DNA of 64,000 bases from Chitinophaga nivalis (GTDB taxonomy: Bacteria; Bacteroidota; Bacteroidia; Chitinophagales; Chitinophagaceae), in contig NZ_JAPDNR010000001.1 of NCBI RefSeq assembly GCF_025989125.1, positions 8,110,087 through 8,174,086 of the forward strand. Direction: 5' to 3'. Position numbers and translations under genes: made by a program. Each line of letters opens with the position of its first letter. Position 1 is the stretch's first letter. Below are positions 42,280-51,165 of the stretch, one piece after another. The notes under the pieces are model-generated. The model worked only from the letters and a program-made list of their open reading frames with translations, had not been told where the DNA came from and ran no database searches.

Positions 42280-43773
42280 ATGGACAAATATATCCTTTCG
42301 TTAGATCAGGGCACCACCAGTTCCCGTGCTATTATCTTTGACCATCAGGGTAGTATTAAAGCGGTAGCACAAAAAGAATTCAAACAGATATTTCCCAAAC
42401 CGGGATGGGTAGAACACGATGCCATGGAAATATGGACATCACAAGCCAGTGTGGCCGCAGAAGTGATCCTGAAAGCCCGGCTTACCGGCCAGGACATCGC
42501 CGCCATCGGTATTACCAATCAGCGGGAAACCACCATCGTATGGGACCGGAAAACCGGGAAACCGATCCACCATGCCATTGTATGGCAGGACCGCCGCACC
42601 GCCGCCTACTGCGATGAACTGATCAAAGCCGGCAAAGAACAACTCATCAGAGACAAGACCGGCCTGCGCATCGACGCCTACTTCTCTGCTACCAAAATAA
42701 AATGGATGCTGGACAATGTACCCGGCGCCCGCGAAAAAGCCAATAACGGCGAACTCGCTTTTGGCACCGTTGACAGCTGGCTGGCCTGGAATTTTTCCAA
42801 CGGACAACTCCATATTACCGATGTGAGTAATGCCTCCCGCACTTTGTTGTTTAATATACACGACATGCAATGGGATAACGACCTGTTATCTCTTTTCGAC
42901 ATACCCGCTTCCCTCCTGCCGGCAGTAAAACCTTCCAGTGAAGTATATGGCTATTCAGAAGCGATTCTGACGCCTTATCGTATACCCATTGCCGGTATTG
43001 CCGGCGATCAGCAGGCAGCGCTCTTCGGGCAGCTGTGTACGGAACCCGGGATGATCAAAAATACCTATGGCACTGGTTGTTTTATGGTATTGAATACCGG
43101 CGACAAACCAGTTCCATCCAAAAACAACCTGCTCACCACCGTAGCCTGGCAGATCAATGGTAAAACCAGCTATGCCCTGGAAGGCAGCATCTTTATCGGC
43201 GGCGCCGTGGTACAATGGCTCCGCGACGGCCTTGGTATTATCCGGCATTCTGCCGATGTAGAAAAGCTGGCAGCGACGGTACCCGACAGCGATGGCGTAT
43301 ACCTGGTACCCGCTTTTGCCGGCCTGGGAGCGCCTTACTGGAACCAGCATGCCCGCGGCACCATGGTAGGCCTCACCCGGGGCTCCAGTGCAGCACATAT
43401 TGCCCGTGCAGCCCTCGACAGCATCGCTTTTCAGACGATGGACGTACTCAAAGCCCTGGAAGCGGATGCCGGTATGCCTATCCGTGAATTGCGCGTAGAT
43501 GGCGGTGCTACCAAAAACAACCTGCTGATGCAGTTTCAGGCCGATATTCTGCAGGCGCAGGTCATCCGCCCGGTGATTACAGAAACCACCGCGTTGGGAG
43601 CTGCCTACCTCGCCGGACTGGCAGTAGGATTCTGGGACAGCATCGACACCATTGCCCAGCAATGGAAGATAGACGCCTCCTTTGACCCCGGTATGGAAGA
43701 AGCCACCCGGCAGCGGCTGTGCGGCGACTGGAAACGGGCTATCAAAGCAGCACAGGCCTGGACCGAAGCATAA
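42280..43773 (+). CDS. glpK: Glycerol kinase
   Basis: FGGY-family kinase making glycerol 3-phosphate. 497 residues from ATG 42280 (a start at 42148 would lie in the upstream terminator). MDKYILSLDQGTTSSRA, GWVEHDAMEIW, ITNQRETTIVWDRKTGKP, WQDRRTA, GTVDSWLAWN and the ATP-binding AGIAGDQQAALFGQ with GTGCFMVLNTG are intact; the FGGY signature is near GLTRGSSAAHIARAALDSIAFQ. It is followed by glpF after 33 bases, forming a glycerol-uptake operon; no glpR-type regulator is adjacent. Confidence 0.97.
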   Translation: MDKYILSLDQGTTSSRAIIFDHQGSIKAVAQKEFKQIFPKPGWVEHDAMEIWTSQASVAAEVILKARLTGQDIAAIGITNQRETTIVWDRKTGKPIHHAIVWQDRRTAAYCDELIKAGKEQLIRDKTGLRIDAYFSATKIKWMLDNVPGAREKANNGELAFGTVDSWLAWNFSNGQLHITDVSNASRTLLFNIHDMQWDNDLLSLFDIPASLLPAVKPSSEVYGYSEAILTPYRIPIAGIAGDQQAALFGQLCTEPGMIKNTYGTGCFMVLNTGDKPVPSKNNLLTTVAWQINGKTSYALEGSIFIGGAVVQWLRDGLGIIRHSADVEKLAATVPDSDGVYLVPAFAGLGAPYWNQHARGTMVGLTRGSSAAHIARAALDSIAFQTMDVLKALEADAGMPIRELRVDGGATKNNLLMQFQADILQAQVIRPVITETTALGAAYLAGLAVGFWDSIDTIAQQWKIDASFDPGMEEATRQRLCGDWKRAIKAAQAWTEA

Positions 43774-43806
43774 TTTTTTCCACGTGTATTTATATATCTA
43801 CTGCTT

Positions 43807-44517
43807 ATGTCACCTTTTTTAGCCGAAATAATCGGAACAGCTTTTATCATCGCCCTGGGAGACGGTGTAGTGGCCAATGTGATCCTCAATAAGTCCAAGG
43901 GCAACGGAGGTGGCTGGATGGTCATCACCATGGGTTGGGCCATGGCGGTATTCATTGGGGTTTATTGCGCCGCACAGTACAGCGGGGCACACCTGAATCC
44001 TGCCGTTACTTTTGCACTGGCGCTGAAAGGCGATTTCCCGTGGCAGGAAGTACCTGCCTATGTAGCGGCACAGCTGCTGGGCGCCATGCTGGGGGCTTTC
44101 CTCGTATGGCTTTGTTACAAACAACAGTTCGATGAAACCAGTGATGGCAACACCAAACTGGGCGTTTTCTGTACGATTCCCGCTGTGCGCAATAAGGGGT
44201 ATAATTTCCTCACAGAATTTGTGGCCACCCTCGTATTTGTGATCGCTGTTTTATTTATCAGCAAACCAGCTACCGGCCTGGGTTCATTGGATGCTTTGCC
44301 CGTAGCCTTTGTAGTACTGGCCATCGGATTATCATTGGGCGGCCCTACAGGTTATGCCATCAATCCGGCCAGAGACCTGGGTCCACGGCTGACGCACTTC
44401 CTGTTGCCGATCAAAGATAAACGCGATAGTGACTGGGGATATGCCTGGGTGCCCATTCTGGGACCTTTATGTGGCGCTGCCGCTGCCGCTTTTATATTTA
44501 AATACTGTTTGCAGTAA
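43807..44517 (+). CDS. glpF: Glycerol uptake facilitator (aquaglyceroporin)
   Basis: MIP-family channel, 236 residues, six membrane helices and two half-helices. NPA motifs at HLNPAVTFA (64-66) and AINPARDLGPR (186-188). The Asp after NPAR marks aquaglyceroporins rather than water-only aquaporins. It provides glycerol to GlpK, its operon partner. It ends with a terminator at 44543-44595. Confidence 0.96.
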   Translation: MSPFLAEIIGTAFIIALGDGVVANVILNKSKGNGGGWMVITMGWAMAVFIGVYCAAQYSGAHLNPAVTFALALKGDFPWQEVPAYVAAQLLGAMLGAFLVWLCYKQQFDETSDGNTKLGVFCTIPAVRNKGYNFLTEFVATLVFVIAVLFISKPATGLGSLDALPVAFVVLAIGLSLGGPTGYAINPARDLGPRLTHFLLPIKDKRDSDWGYAWVPILGPLCGAAAAAFIFKYCLQ

Positions 44518-44542
44518 CGTTTTTTTCCACTATCTCTATAAG

Positions 44543-44595
44543 CCCTGCCGGCCCACTCCTCCTACAGATGAGCAGACCGGCAGGGTTATTTTTTT
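44543..44595 (+). terminator. Terminator of glpK-glpF
   Basis: CCCTGCCGG/CCGGCAGGG with a 25-base loop, followed by TTATTTTTTT. Confidence 0.85.
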
Positions 44596-44619
44596 GTTGT
44601 TTCTCCGTCAGAAAAATCA

Positions 44620-44655
44620 AAACTTTCATTTTTTTCTGAAAGTTTCGTAATTTTG
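44620..44655 (+). promoter_or_regulatory. Promoter region of ndh with overlapping dyad
   Basis: TAATTTTG (44648-44655) fits the -7 consensus; the -33 element would be TTTC (44624-44627, spacer 20). AAACTTTCA/TGAAAGTTT form a 9-bp inverted repeat (about 44620-44646) over the -33 region and spacer, a possible operator. The leader before the ndh ATG is about 100 bases. Confidence 0.5.
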
Positions 44656-44765
44656 AGAATCTTTAGCATTGGTACAGCGTTTGCCGCATAGCAAAGCGTA
44701 TTATCTGTTGAGATAAAAGATTGTCAGATCAATGCAAATTGAGGTACAACATAAAAAGACGAATT

Positions 44766-46079
44766 ATGACTCAGCCCAACATCCCGGAAACCACGCTCCC
44801 CCGCGTAGTCATTGTAGGCGGTGGATTTGGCGGCGTAAACCTTGCCAAACAGCTCAAACATGCACCCGTTCAGGTAGTTCTACTGGACAGAAATAATTAT
44901 CACCTCTTTCAGCCGCTGCTATACCAGGTATCTACTGCCGGCCTGGAACCCGACAGTATCGCCTTTCCGCTGCGCGGCATCTTCCGAAAACAGAAAAATA
45001 TCGTCTTCCGCATGGCCGAAGTAACCGGCATCCGCTCCACCGAAAATATCCTGGAAACGGGCGTTGGGGAAGTACGCTACGATTATCTCGTCTTTGCTAC
45101 CGGCAGCAATACCAACTTCTTCGGCAACAAAGGCATAGAAGATAATGCCATTGGCATGAAATCACTCATTGAAGCTGTGCAGATCAGAAACTATGTGGTG
45201 AAACAATTTGAAGAAAGTCTGCTCCTCTCCGATCCGGAACTGATCAAACCTAAACTCAACTTTGTCATGGTAGGTGGCGGCCCTACCGGTGTGGAACTGG
45301 CCGGCGCTTTTGCAGAACTACGCAAATACATCATGCCGAAAGACTATCCGGACCTGCCACAGGACCTGATGAATGTATACCTGATTGAATCCGGTCCCCG
45401 GCTGCTGGCTTCCTTCTCAGAAAAAACCTCCCACCAGACACAACACGACCTGCAGGCCCTTGGCGTACGGGTAATGTGCAACACCGGTGTAAAAGAATAT
45501 GATGGACAAGTCGTAACGCTTAGTACCGGAGAAGTAATTCACTCCCAGTCACTGTTATGGTCTGCCGGCGTAAAAGGCGTACCCGTGAAGGGCATACCGG
45601 AAGAGGTACGACTCCCCAACGGACGTATTCTCGTCAATGAATTTAACCAGGTAAAAGGTTATACCAACATATTTGCCATCGGCGATATTGCCCAGATGAC
45701 CAACGATCAGCGGTTCCCGAAAGGTTATCCGATGGTAGCACAGGTAGCCATACAACAGGGAAAAAATGTAGCCCAGAACCTGCGCCTGTTCATGGAACAA
45801 AAACCCATGAAAGCCTTCTACTACAAAGACCTCGGCAGCATGGCCACCATTGGCCGTAACAGGGCGGTAGCAGAATTTTCCAATATGCGTTTCAGTGGTT
45901 ACTTCGCCTGGATCGTGTGGATGATTGTACACCTGATGAGTCTTCTCGGATTCAGGAATAAACTGGTGGTATTCATCAACTGGTTTTACCGTTACTTCAC
46001 CTACGAAAGAGGTACCCGTATTATCATTAAACGCGGTGCGGCCAATATTGTGAAGCTACGGCAAACGGTAGGCGTCTAA
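44766..46079 (+). CDS. ndh: Type II NADH:quinone oxidoreductase
   Basis: Single-subunit, non-proton-pumping NADH dehydrogenase, 437 residues from ATG 44766 (an upstream in-frame start adds 15 residues without family likeness). FAD-binding VVIVGGGFGGVNLAKQL, the quinone-related segment DRNNYHLFQPLLYQVSTAGL, the NADH-binding FVMVGGGPTGVELAGAFAEL and the second FAD block IFAIGDIAQM are present. A C-terminal membrane-anchoring helix (YFAWIVWMIVHLMSLLGF) follows the PMVAQVAIQQGKNVA block. It feeds menaquinone in the respiratory chain. Confidence 0.95.
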   Translation: MTQPNIPETTLPRVVIVGGGFGGVNLAKQLKHAPVQVVLLDRNNYHLFQPLLYQVSTAGLEPDSIAFPLRGIFRKQKNIVFRMAEVTGIRSTENILETGVGEVRYDYLVFATGSNTNFFGNKGIEDNAIGMKSLIEAVQIRNYVVKQFEESLLLSDPELIKPKLNFVMVGGGPTGVELAGAFAELRKYIMPKDYPDLPQDLMNVYLIESGPRLLASFSEKTSHQTQHDLQALGVRVMCNTGVKEYDGQVVTLSTGEVIHSQSLLWSAGVKGVPVKGIPEEVRLPNGRILVNEFNQVKGYTNIFAIGDIAQMTNDQRFPKGYPMVAQVAIQQGKNVAQNLRLFMEQKPMKAFYYKDLGSMATIGRNRAVAEFSNMRFSGYFAWIVWMIVHLMSLLGFRNKLVVFINWFYRYFTYERGTRIIIKRGAANIVKLRQTVGV

Positions 46080-46083
46080 AAAA

Positions 46084-46140
46084 AACTACTATAAAAAAAC
46101 GCATACCTGATCAACAGGTATGCGTTTTTTTATAGTAGTT
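46084..46140. terminator. Very long bidirectional terminator
   Basis: Perfect 26-bp inverted repeat (46084-46109 and 46115-46140) with only a 5-base loop (ATCAA). Core ACGCATACCTG, then seven A/T pairs and TATAGTAGTT. It serves both ndh (plus) and the plug-protein gene (minus), since both end next to it. The perfect symmetry beyond the A/T block is unusual. Confidence 0.9.
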
Positions 46141-46147
46141 GCCTTAC

Positions 46148-47440
46148 TTACTTTCTGTCAAGAATAGAATTCAGTGTGATACTGGATACCAGTTCATCAG
46201 CCCTTCCGCCCAATGGCCGGAAATACAATAAAATGGTATAGTTATTTTCCGTTTCCCAGGAATCTCCTTCTGTCAATTCTGTACTGAACTTACCATCAGG
46301 AATGGTTTTATCTATCAGGCCATAGATGTAGTTGTAATATCCCTGTTTCAGTTGCAGGGTACCTTCGTAGGCTCTGCTGGCTGGATTATACGTTAGTTTA
46401 CTGTTGTCATTAAATTCGTAATTGGTCAATTCTCCCAGCAGATACATATCATATCCGGCGTAAGGTTCCGGCGACAGGAAAGAAAAATGCACAGCGGCAT
46501 AATCTCCTTCAAAGTTGGGATTGTAATTCTCCAAGGTAGCCTGATAAAATTTACCATTGACATCCTTGATGAACTGATATACTTTATCGGCCCGCTCTAC
46601 ATCCGGCACGGCATATACATCTGTACTATTGTTATGATATTCTGTGTTCCGTACCCGCTCCGTCTGTAACCGGAAGCTCCGCAGGTCTATCCACCGGAAT
46701 TCTTTTCCACCCGGCATAATACAATTCTGTTCTGCATTATACTTAATCACATTGCCGTTAATAAACTGTGGTTTCAGGTTGGTAATGGCATTATCCCAGC
46801 GATAGTTCTGCAGGATCACCACTTTCACCTGATCAAATGGATTCTGGATATTGAGCGAACCCATATTGACCTCAAAATTTATTTTCTGGGAAGTGCGGAA
46901 TAGTTTGGGCGAAATAGGCTGTTTAATAAATCCGGTAATGCCTGCCTTATTCTCCACCACATACATCCGGCGGGTAAATGCCAGCTGGGAGGTATCGCTA
47001 TCCAGGAATACTTTCAGCATATAGTTGCCCGACTTCACCGGATAGCTGTTGGTACCCGGCAACTGCACACTGTAATGCGTATACCGTTGCAACGATACAC
47101 TCGACAAACGGTAGTTCAGTATCCTGGTTTCAGAAAATCCACGCATGTAATCAAAAGGATTTACCTGCGCCGGTGTCCAGTCGGCATTACACAATACAAA
47201 GGAATAATAATAGTTTTTCACATCATTATCCATATCATCAAAAGACAGCTCCAGCTTTTCATCTGAGCCAACGGTATACATGGGCATTGTAAGCAAATCA
47301 CCCGCCTGGCTGAATTTTACCGTTCTGATATTACTATGGTATACATGATCCGGTGTAATAACATTTGCCTGGGCATTTGCAGCCCCATGAAACAGGCATT
47401 GGACCAGGCCCAATACAAAAATAAATGCTGCTGTACGCAT
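46148..47440 (-). CDS. Type IX secretion system plug protein (DUF5103)
   Basis: 430 residues with signal peptide MRTAAFIFVLGLVQCLFHGA. The N-terminal domain (VITPDHVYHSNIRTVKFSQA, then LELSFDDMDNDVKNYYYSFV and CNADWTPAQVNPFDYMRGF) is the first domain of the T9SS plug protein family, and the C-terminal region (about 300-430) is the second, with YDMYLLGELTNYEFNDNSKL. The plug associates with the SprA translocon and blocks leakage through the idle pore. Its presence implies a T9SS elsewhere in the genome; no other T9SS gene is in the window. Confidence 0.88.
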   Translation of the reverse strand: MRTAAFIFVLGLVQCLFHGAANAQANVITPDHVYHSNIRTVKFSQAGDLLTMPMYTVGSDEKLELSFDDMDNDVKNYYYSFVLCNADWTPAQVNPFDYMRGFSETRILNYRLSSVSLQRYTHYSVQLPGTNSYPVKSGNYMLKVFLDSDTSQLAFTRRMYVVENKAGITGFIKQPISPKLFRTSQKINFEVNMGSLNIQNPFDQVKVVILQNYRWDNAITNLKPQFINGNVIKYNAEQNCIMPGGKEFRWIDLRSFRLQTERVRNTEYHNNSTDVYAVPDVERADKVYQFIKDVNGKFYQATLENYNPNFEGDYAAVHFSFLSPEPYAGYDMYLLGELTNYEFNDNSKLTYNPASRAYEGTLQLKQGYYNYIYGLIDKTIPDGKFSTELTEGDSWETENNYTILLYFRPLGGRADELVSSITLNSILDRK

Positions 47441-47603
47441 ACGGGTTATTTGATGATCTTGAATTTACAACTAAAAGCAGAAAACACAAAGTAATGCCGC
47501 TTCTGTACAAAGCTAACGAAATGATCAGGGATATTACCGGCATTACAACCGGATTCCTGCCCGTTCGTTTTCTGCTTTCCACTTTTTTCCCTAGGTTTGA
47601 GCC

Positions 47604-48839
47604 ATGCGTTTATCATTTTTTATTGCCAGAAGGATAGCTTTCAATAAAGCGTCTACCTTTTCAAAATTCATTATCAATATTGCGGTAGCGGCAACTGCTG
47701 TGAGCGTAACAGTAATGATACTGGCAACAGGACTGGTAAATGGCTTCCAGCAGGTCATCCAGGAAAAAATATTCAGCTTCTGGGGACATCTGCATATTAA
47801 CCAGTATCAACCCAATGCCGGCCCGTTAACCGAAGAAATACCCTTTACCAACAGCCGTACCCTGGCCGACAGTATCCGGCTGGTACCCGGCGTCAAAAAG
47901 CTCAGTAACTACGCCACAAAATCGGCTATCATCAAGTCGGACAAGGAAATGGATGGGATTATCTTCAAAGGGGTAGATCAAAGCTACGACTGGCCGCAAC
48001 TGCAACGTTTCCTGCAATCCGGTAAACTGCTTCATTTCAACGATAGCAGCTATGCGCCGGAAATCATGCTCTCTACCGTGATGGCCCGGGAACTGCAGGT
48101 AAAAGTAAATGATAAAGTCATTGTATATTTTATTCAGGGCAACGGACTGCCACCCCGTGCCCGCAAACTCACCATCAGCGGCATTTATAAAACGGGTATC
48201 GAAGAATATGATAAAACCTATGTCATCGGCGATCTTAACCTGATACGCAAGCTGAATGACTGGGAATCTGACCAGGTGGGTGGTTATGAAATCATGCTGA
48301 AGGATTATCACCAGATGGATACCATGAGCCGGTATATTGATCAGCAGCTCTTACCTCCTCATCTGTTTACCCGTACCATACGCGATATTTATCCCAACAT
48401 ATTCGACTGGCTGCAACTACAGAACCAGAACGAAGTAATCATTATTATTATCATGATCATTGTGGCTATCATCAATATGATTACGGCCATTCTCATCCTT
48501 ATCCTGGAACGCACCAATATGATTGGCATCGCCAAAGCGCTGGGTATGCGGAACTGGAATATACAACAGATCTTTGTTTTCCAGGCGGGTTACATCGTTT
48601 TACTGGGCGTATTGATTGGCGACTGTGTGGGTATCGGATTAGCTTTCCTGCAACAAAGCACAGGGCTGTTCAAACTGCCGGAAGAATCCTATTATATGTC
48701 AGTAGCAGCAGTATCCCTGGATTGGGCAGAGATACTGCTGATTAATGTGGGCACTTTTATAATTTGCCTGCTGATACTGCTGATCCCTTCGCTGATTATT
48801 CGCCGGATCACTCCTGTAAAAGCGATCCAGTTTAAATAG
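47604..48839 (+). CDS. LolC/LolE-type ABC permease (FtsX family)
   Basis: 411 residues. The first membrane helix is at about 20-48 (FSKFIINIAVAATAVSVTVM), then a large periplasmic MacB-like domain (about 50-265), then three helices (about 278-303, 322-348, 372-400), ending VKAIQFK. The MacB/FtsX pattern ITAILILILERTNMIGIAKALG and the LSVxxxKGAxE-like transition indicate a lipoprotein-releasing or export permease. It lacks an adjacent ATPase; the LolD-like ATPase at 37754 is the nearest candidate. Only 4 bases separate its stop from the convergent 48844 gene. Confidence 0.88.
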   Translation: MRLSFFIARRIAFNKASTFSKFIINIAVAATAVSVTVMILATGLVNGFQQVIQEKIFSFWGHLHINQYQPNAGPLTEEIPFTNSRTLADSIRLVPGVKKLSNYATKSAIIKSDKEMDGIIFKGVDQSYDWPQLQRFLQSGKLLHFNDSSYAPEIMLSTVMARELQVKVNDKVIVYFIQGNGLPPRARKLTISGIYKTGIEEYDKTYVIGDLNLIRKLNDWESDQVGGYEIMLKDYHQMDTMSRYIDQQLLPPHLFTRTIRDIYPNIFDWLQLQNQNEVIIIIIMIIVAIINMITAILILILERTNMIGIAKALGMRNWNIQQIFVFQAGYIVLLGVLIGDCVGIGLAFLQQSTGLFKLPEESYYMSVAAVSLDWAEILLINVGTFIICLLILLIPSLIIRRITPVKAIQFK

Positions 48840-48843
48840 TCAA

Positions 48844-51165
48844 CTACTTAACAGCACTTTTTACATAATCCCGCAGGTAACTGCACTGGTTATATTCCTG
48901 CTGAAAGAAGCGGGTATCGCTGTAGCTTTTATTCAGCAACGGGAAATAACGGTTGTGCAGCCAGGCAGCAAAATCTTTCTGGTCATCTCCGGTTACCGGA
49001 ATATGTTTCTGGGAACAGCGGGCAGCCATAAAGATACACCGGGCTTTCAGCTCTCTATCCGTAGTGGCCTGCGCGGCTTTCAGGTAATAACTTTCTGCCG
49101 AATAACAGCCGAAATATTGTTTTCTAAAAGTATCTTTATTGTCAGCAGGATCGTACCAATCTGAGGAAGGACGGTAATCTTTCAGGAAAGACCACGTTTT
49201 ACCATAGTAAGAAATATTGAACAGCGCCGTGGCATAATCATAATATACTTTAGCCGGCACCGGCACTATTTTCATTTTCTCTTCCAGCGCTACCATCCGC
49301 TCGCAAAACTGCAGCTGCGTTATCTTTCTCGTATATCCCTGTACGGCTTCATCATTTCCAAAGTCCTGCAGCTGATCCCGGAATACCTGATAAGACACCT
49401 CCTGCCTGGCAGCCGGTACTTTTTTCAGCCATTCCTGCGCATGTTTAAAATCATGTATCCGCATATAGCTGGTACCGATTACTTTTTCCAGGCTGAGTTT
49501 TTTGGGGAAAGCATCTGCGAGATAAGTATCAAACGGAGACTTGCCAGGTTGCTGCAGGAAACTATGTAACTGTAGCAATGCTGCCGGTTTCATATCATTC
49601 GAGATCAGGTCTGTACCACTTTGTCCGCCTATAAAATAATCATTCATCTCCAAGGCTTCACAACGGCTACGTATCAACGCTTCTTTCACGAACTTGCCTT
49701 CCTGGTGGTAACGTGGCGCCAGGATCGCAAACAACAGGTTGCGGTAGGTTTTATTGAAGAAATAATCTTTATCGGAATGATACCATTCGTCGGCCTTTCT
49801 GACATGGATTTTTGTATCCAGCCATTGGAAGGACGACAGCAACCGCGATTCAAACGTACTGTCCATTGTTTTTTGCTGGTTGATATTTACCAGCAGGTTC
49901 ACAATTTCCCAGTGATCTTTCAGCGCAGGATCTTTTACTTTGATCTGTTGTAATTTATTGGCAGCCGTCGTATAATCCTGTTGCATATAAGCTAAATAGG
50001 CAGATGAAATACGCCACAGTTCAGGATCTTTCAGCTTTCCTTTATCAACTACACCATCTATCCATACCTGTAACCGACGTAATCCGGATTCCATTTCGGC
50101 TATCTCCTGCCGATCGTATTCAGATAAACTCACGATATCGCCCGGTACCAGTTTACGGCTCAGCTGCGGGCTGAGATATCCGTTTTCGAGCTTGCTGATT
50201 TCTCTCCCCAATAAAACACTCAATGCGGGAGAACCCGGATCAAAGGCATATACCTTTTTCAGTAGTTCCAGGTCGGTTTCATTTTTATTAAACCCGTAAA
50301 CAGCGGCTACACTGGCTTTCTCCTTATCATCTTTACATAAAGCATATACCGCTTCCGGTTGTGCAGCCGTCCATCTCAGACTAATAAAAGTGCTGATACG
50401 CAGGGAAGGCGCCTTGTCAAATACACGGGAAAACAGATAAGCGCTTTGTACCGAGTCTTCCATGTGCAATAACGCACCGGCTTTCAGCGACAGAGATTTA
50501 TAGTAGATCAGTGAATTTCCTCCTTTCCGGTCGAACCATTTATCAAAATCGGTAATGGCGGCTTTGTATTGTTGGCTGTAATGCTGCAGCCGGATCAGCT
50601 GATAGGCATAACGGTCACGGATATCTTTATTTTTGGTTTGCTGATACAGTTCCTCCCCTTCTTTATACAGGGCCAGCATCAGCTTTTCATTGCGGTTAGG
50701 CGCACTCCATCTGTCTTCCACCACTGCCATGGGTTCGCAGGTTTTGGCAAACAACAGGTAGCGGGCAGCTTCCCTGTTTTTCTCCTGCAGCAGGTATTGT
50801 ACGAAGGTATTACGCTGTACGCTGTCCGGTAGTGTGGAGGTACCCGCCGCAATAGTTGCCATCTGCGCCACCGGGTAGGTATAAATATATTCCTGTATAT
50901 CCGGCCCCGTTACTTTGCTGCCGGTATAACGCTGCCAGTCTATCACATTGGCTACGGCTTCCGATGGTCCCGTCTCATCATAGAAAGTTGATAAAGACGA
51001 ATAATAAAATGGCTCGTATCCCTGCCCCTTGGTGTAGGGATTGAAGAAAGAGATGTAATAATCATAAGGATCAGGTTCCGGCCCACATGACAAGGTGTAC
51101 AATACGTTGCCCAGCAACATGACACCACAACTAATTAAAAAGACGATAAATTTTTTGTAGTTCAT
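48844..51165 (-). CDS. Large uncharacterised envelope protein with repeats
   Basis: 773 residues from ATG 51165 (the longer frame from 51225 is rejected because it lengthens the overlap with the upstream gene). The N-terminus MNYKKFIVFLISCGVMLLGN, then VLYTLSCGPEPDPYDYY, is a signal or lipoprotein-like sequence. The middle (about 150-700) is helical with degenerate TPR-like pairs (AYQLIRLQHYSQQYKAAITD, SSAYLAYMQQDYTTAANKLQ, KVPAARQEVSYQVFRD). No family is named with confidence; similar large proteins with a CGPEPDPYD-type start occur in Bacteroidota. It overlaps the DUF3142-like lipoprotein gene by 35 bases and is transcribed from the same unit. Confidence 0.55.
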   Translation of the reverse strand: MNYKKFIVFLISCGVMLLGNVLYTLSCGPEPDPYDYYISFFNPYTKGQGYEPFYYSSLSTFYDETGPSEAVANVIDWQRYTGSKVTGPDIQEYIYTYPVAQMATIAAGTSTLPDSVQRNTFVQYLLQEKNREAARYLLFAKTCEPMAVVEDRWSAPNRNEKLMLALYKEGEELYQQTKNKDIRDRYAYQLIRLQHYSQQYKAAITDFDKWFDRKGGNSLIYYKSLSLKAGALLHMEDSVQSAYLFSRVFDKAPSLRISTFISLRWTAAQPEAVYALCKDDKEKASVAAVYGFNKNETDLELLKKVYAFDPGSPALSVLLGREISKLENGYLSPQLSRKLVPGDIVSLSEYDRQEIAEMESGLRRLQVWIDGVVDKGKLKDPELWRISSAYLAYMQQDYTTAANKLQQIKVKDPALKDHWEIVNLLVNINQQKTMDSTFESRLLSSFQWLDTKIHVRKADEWYHSDKDYFFNKTYRNLLFAILAPRYHQEGKFVKEALIRSRCEALEMNDYFIGGQSGTDLISNDMKPAALLQLHSFLQQPGKSPFDTYLADAFPKKLSLEKVIGTSYMRIHDFKHAQEWLKKVPAARQEVSYQVFRDQLQDFGNDEAVQGYTRKITQLQFCERMVALEEKMKIVPVPAKVYYDYATALFNISYYGKTWSFLKDYRPSSDWYDPADNKDTFRKQYFGCYSAESYYLKAAQATTDRELKARCIFMAARCSQKHIPVTGDDQKDFAAWLHNRYFPLLNKSYSDTRFFQQEYNQCSYLRDYVKSAVK

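Noticed and set aside
42955..43662. 235-codon frame antisense to glpK
   Set aside because: Shadow of the glycerol kinase reading frame.
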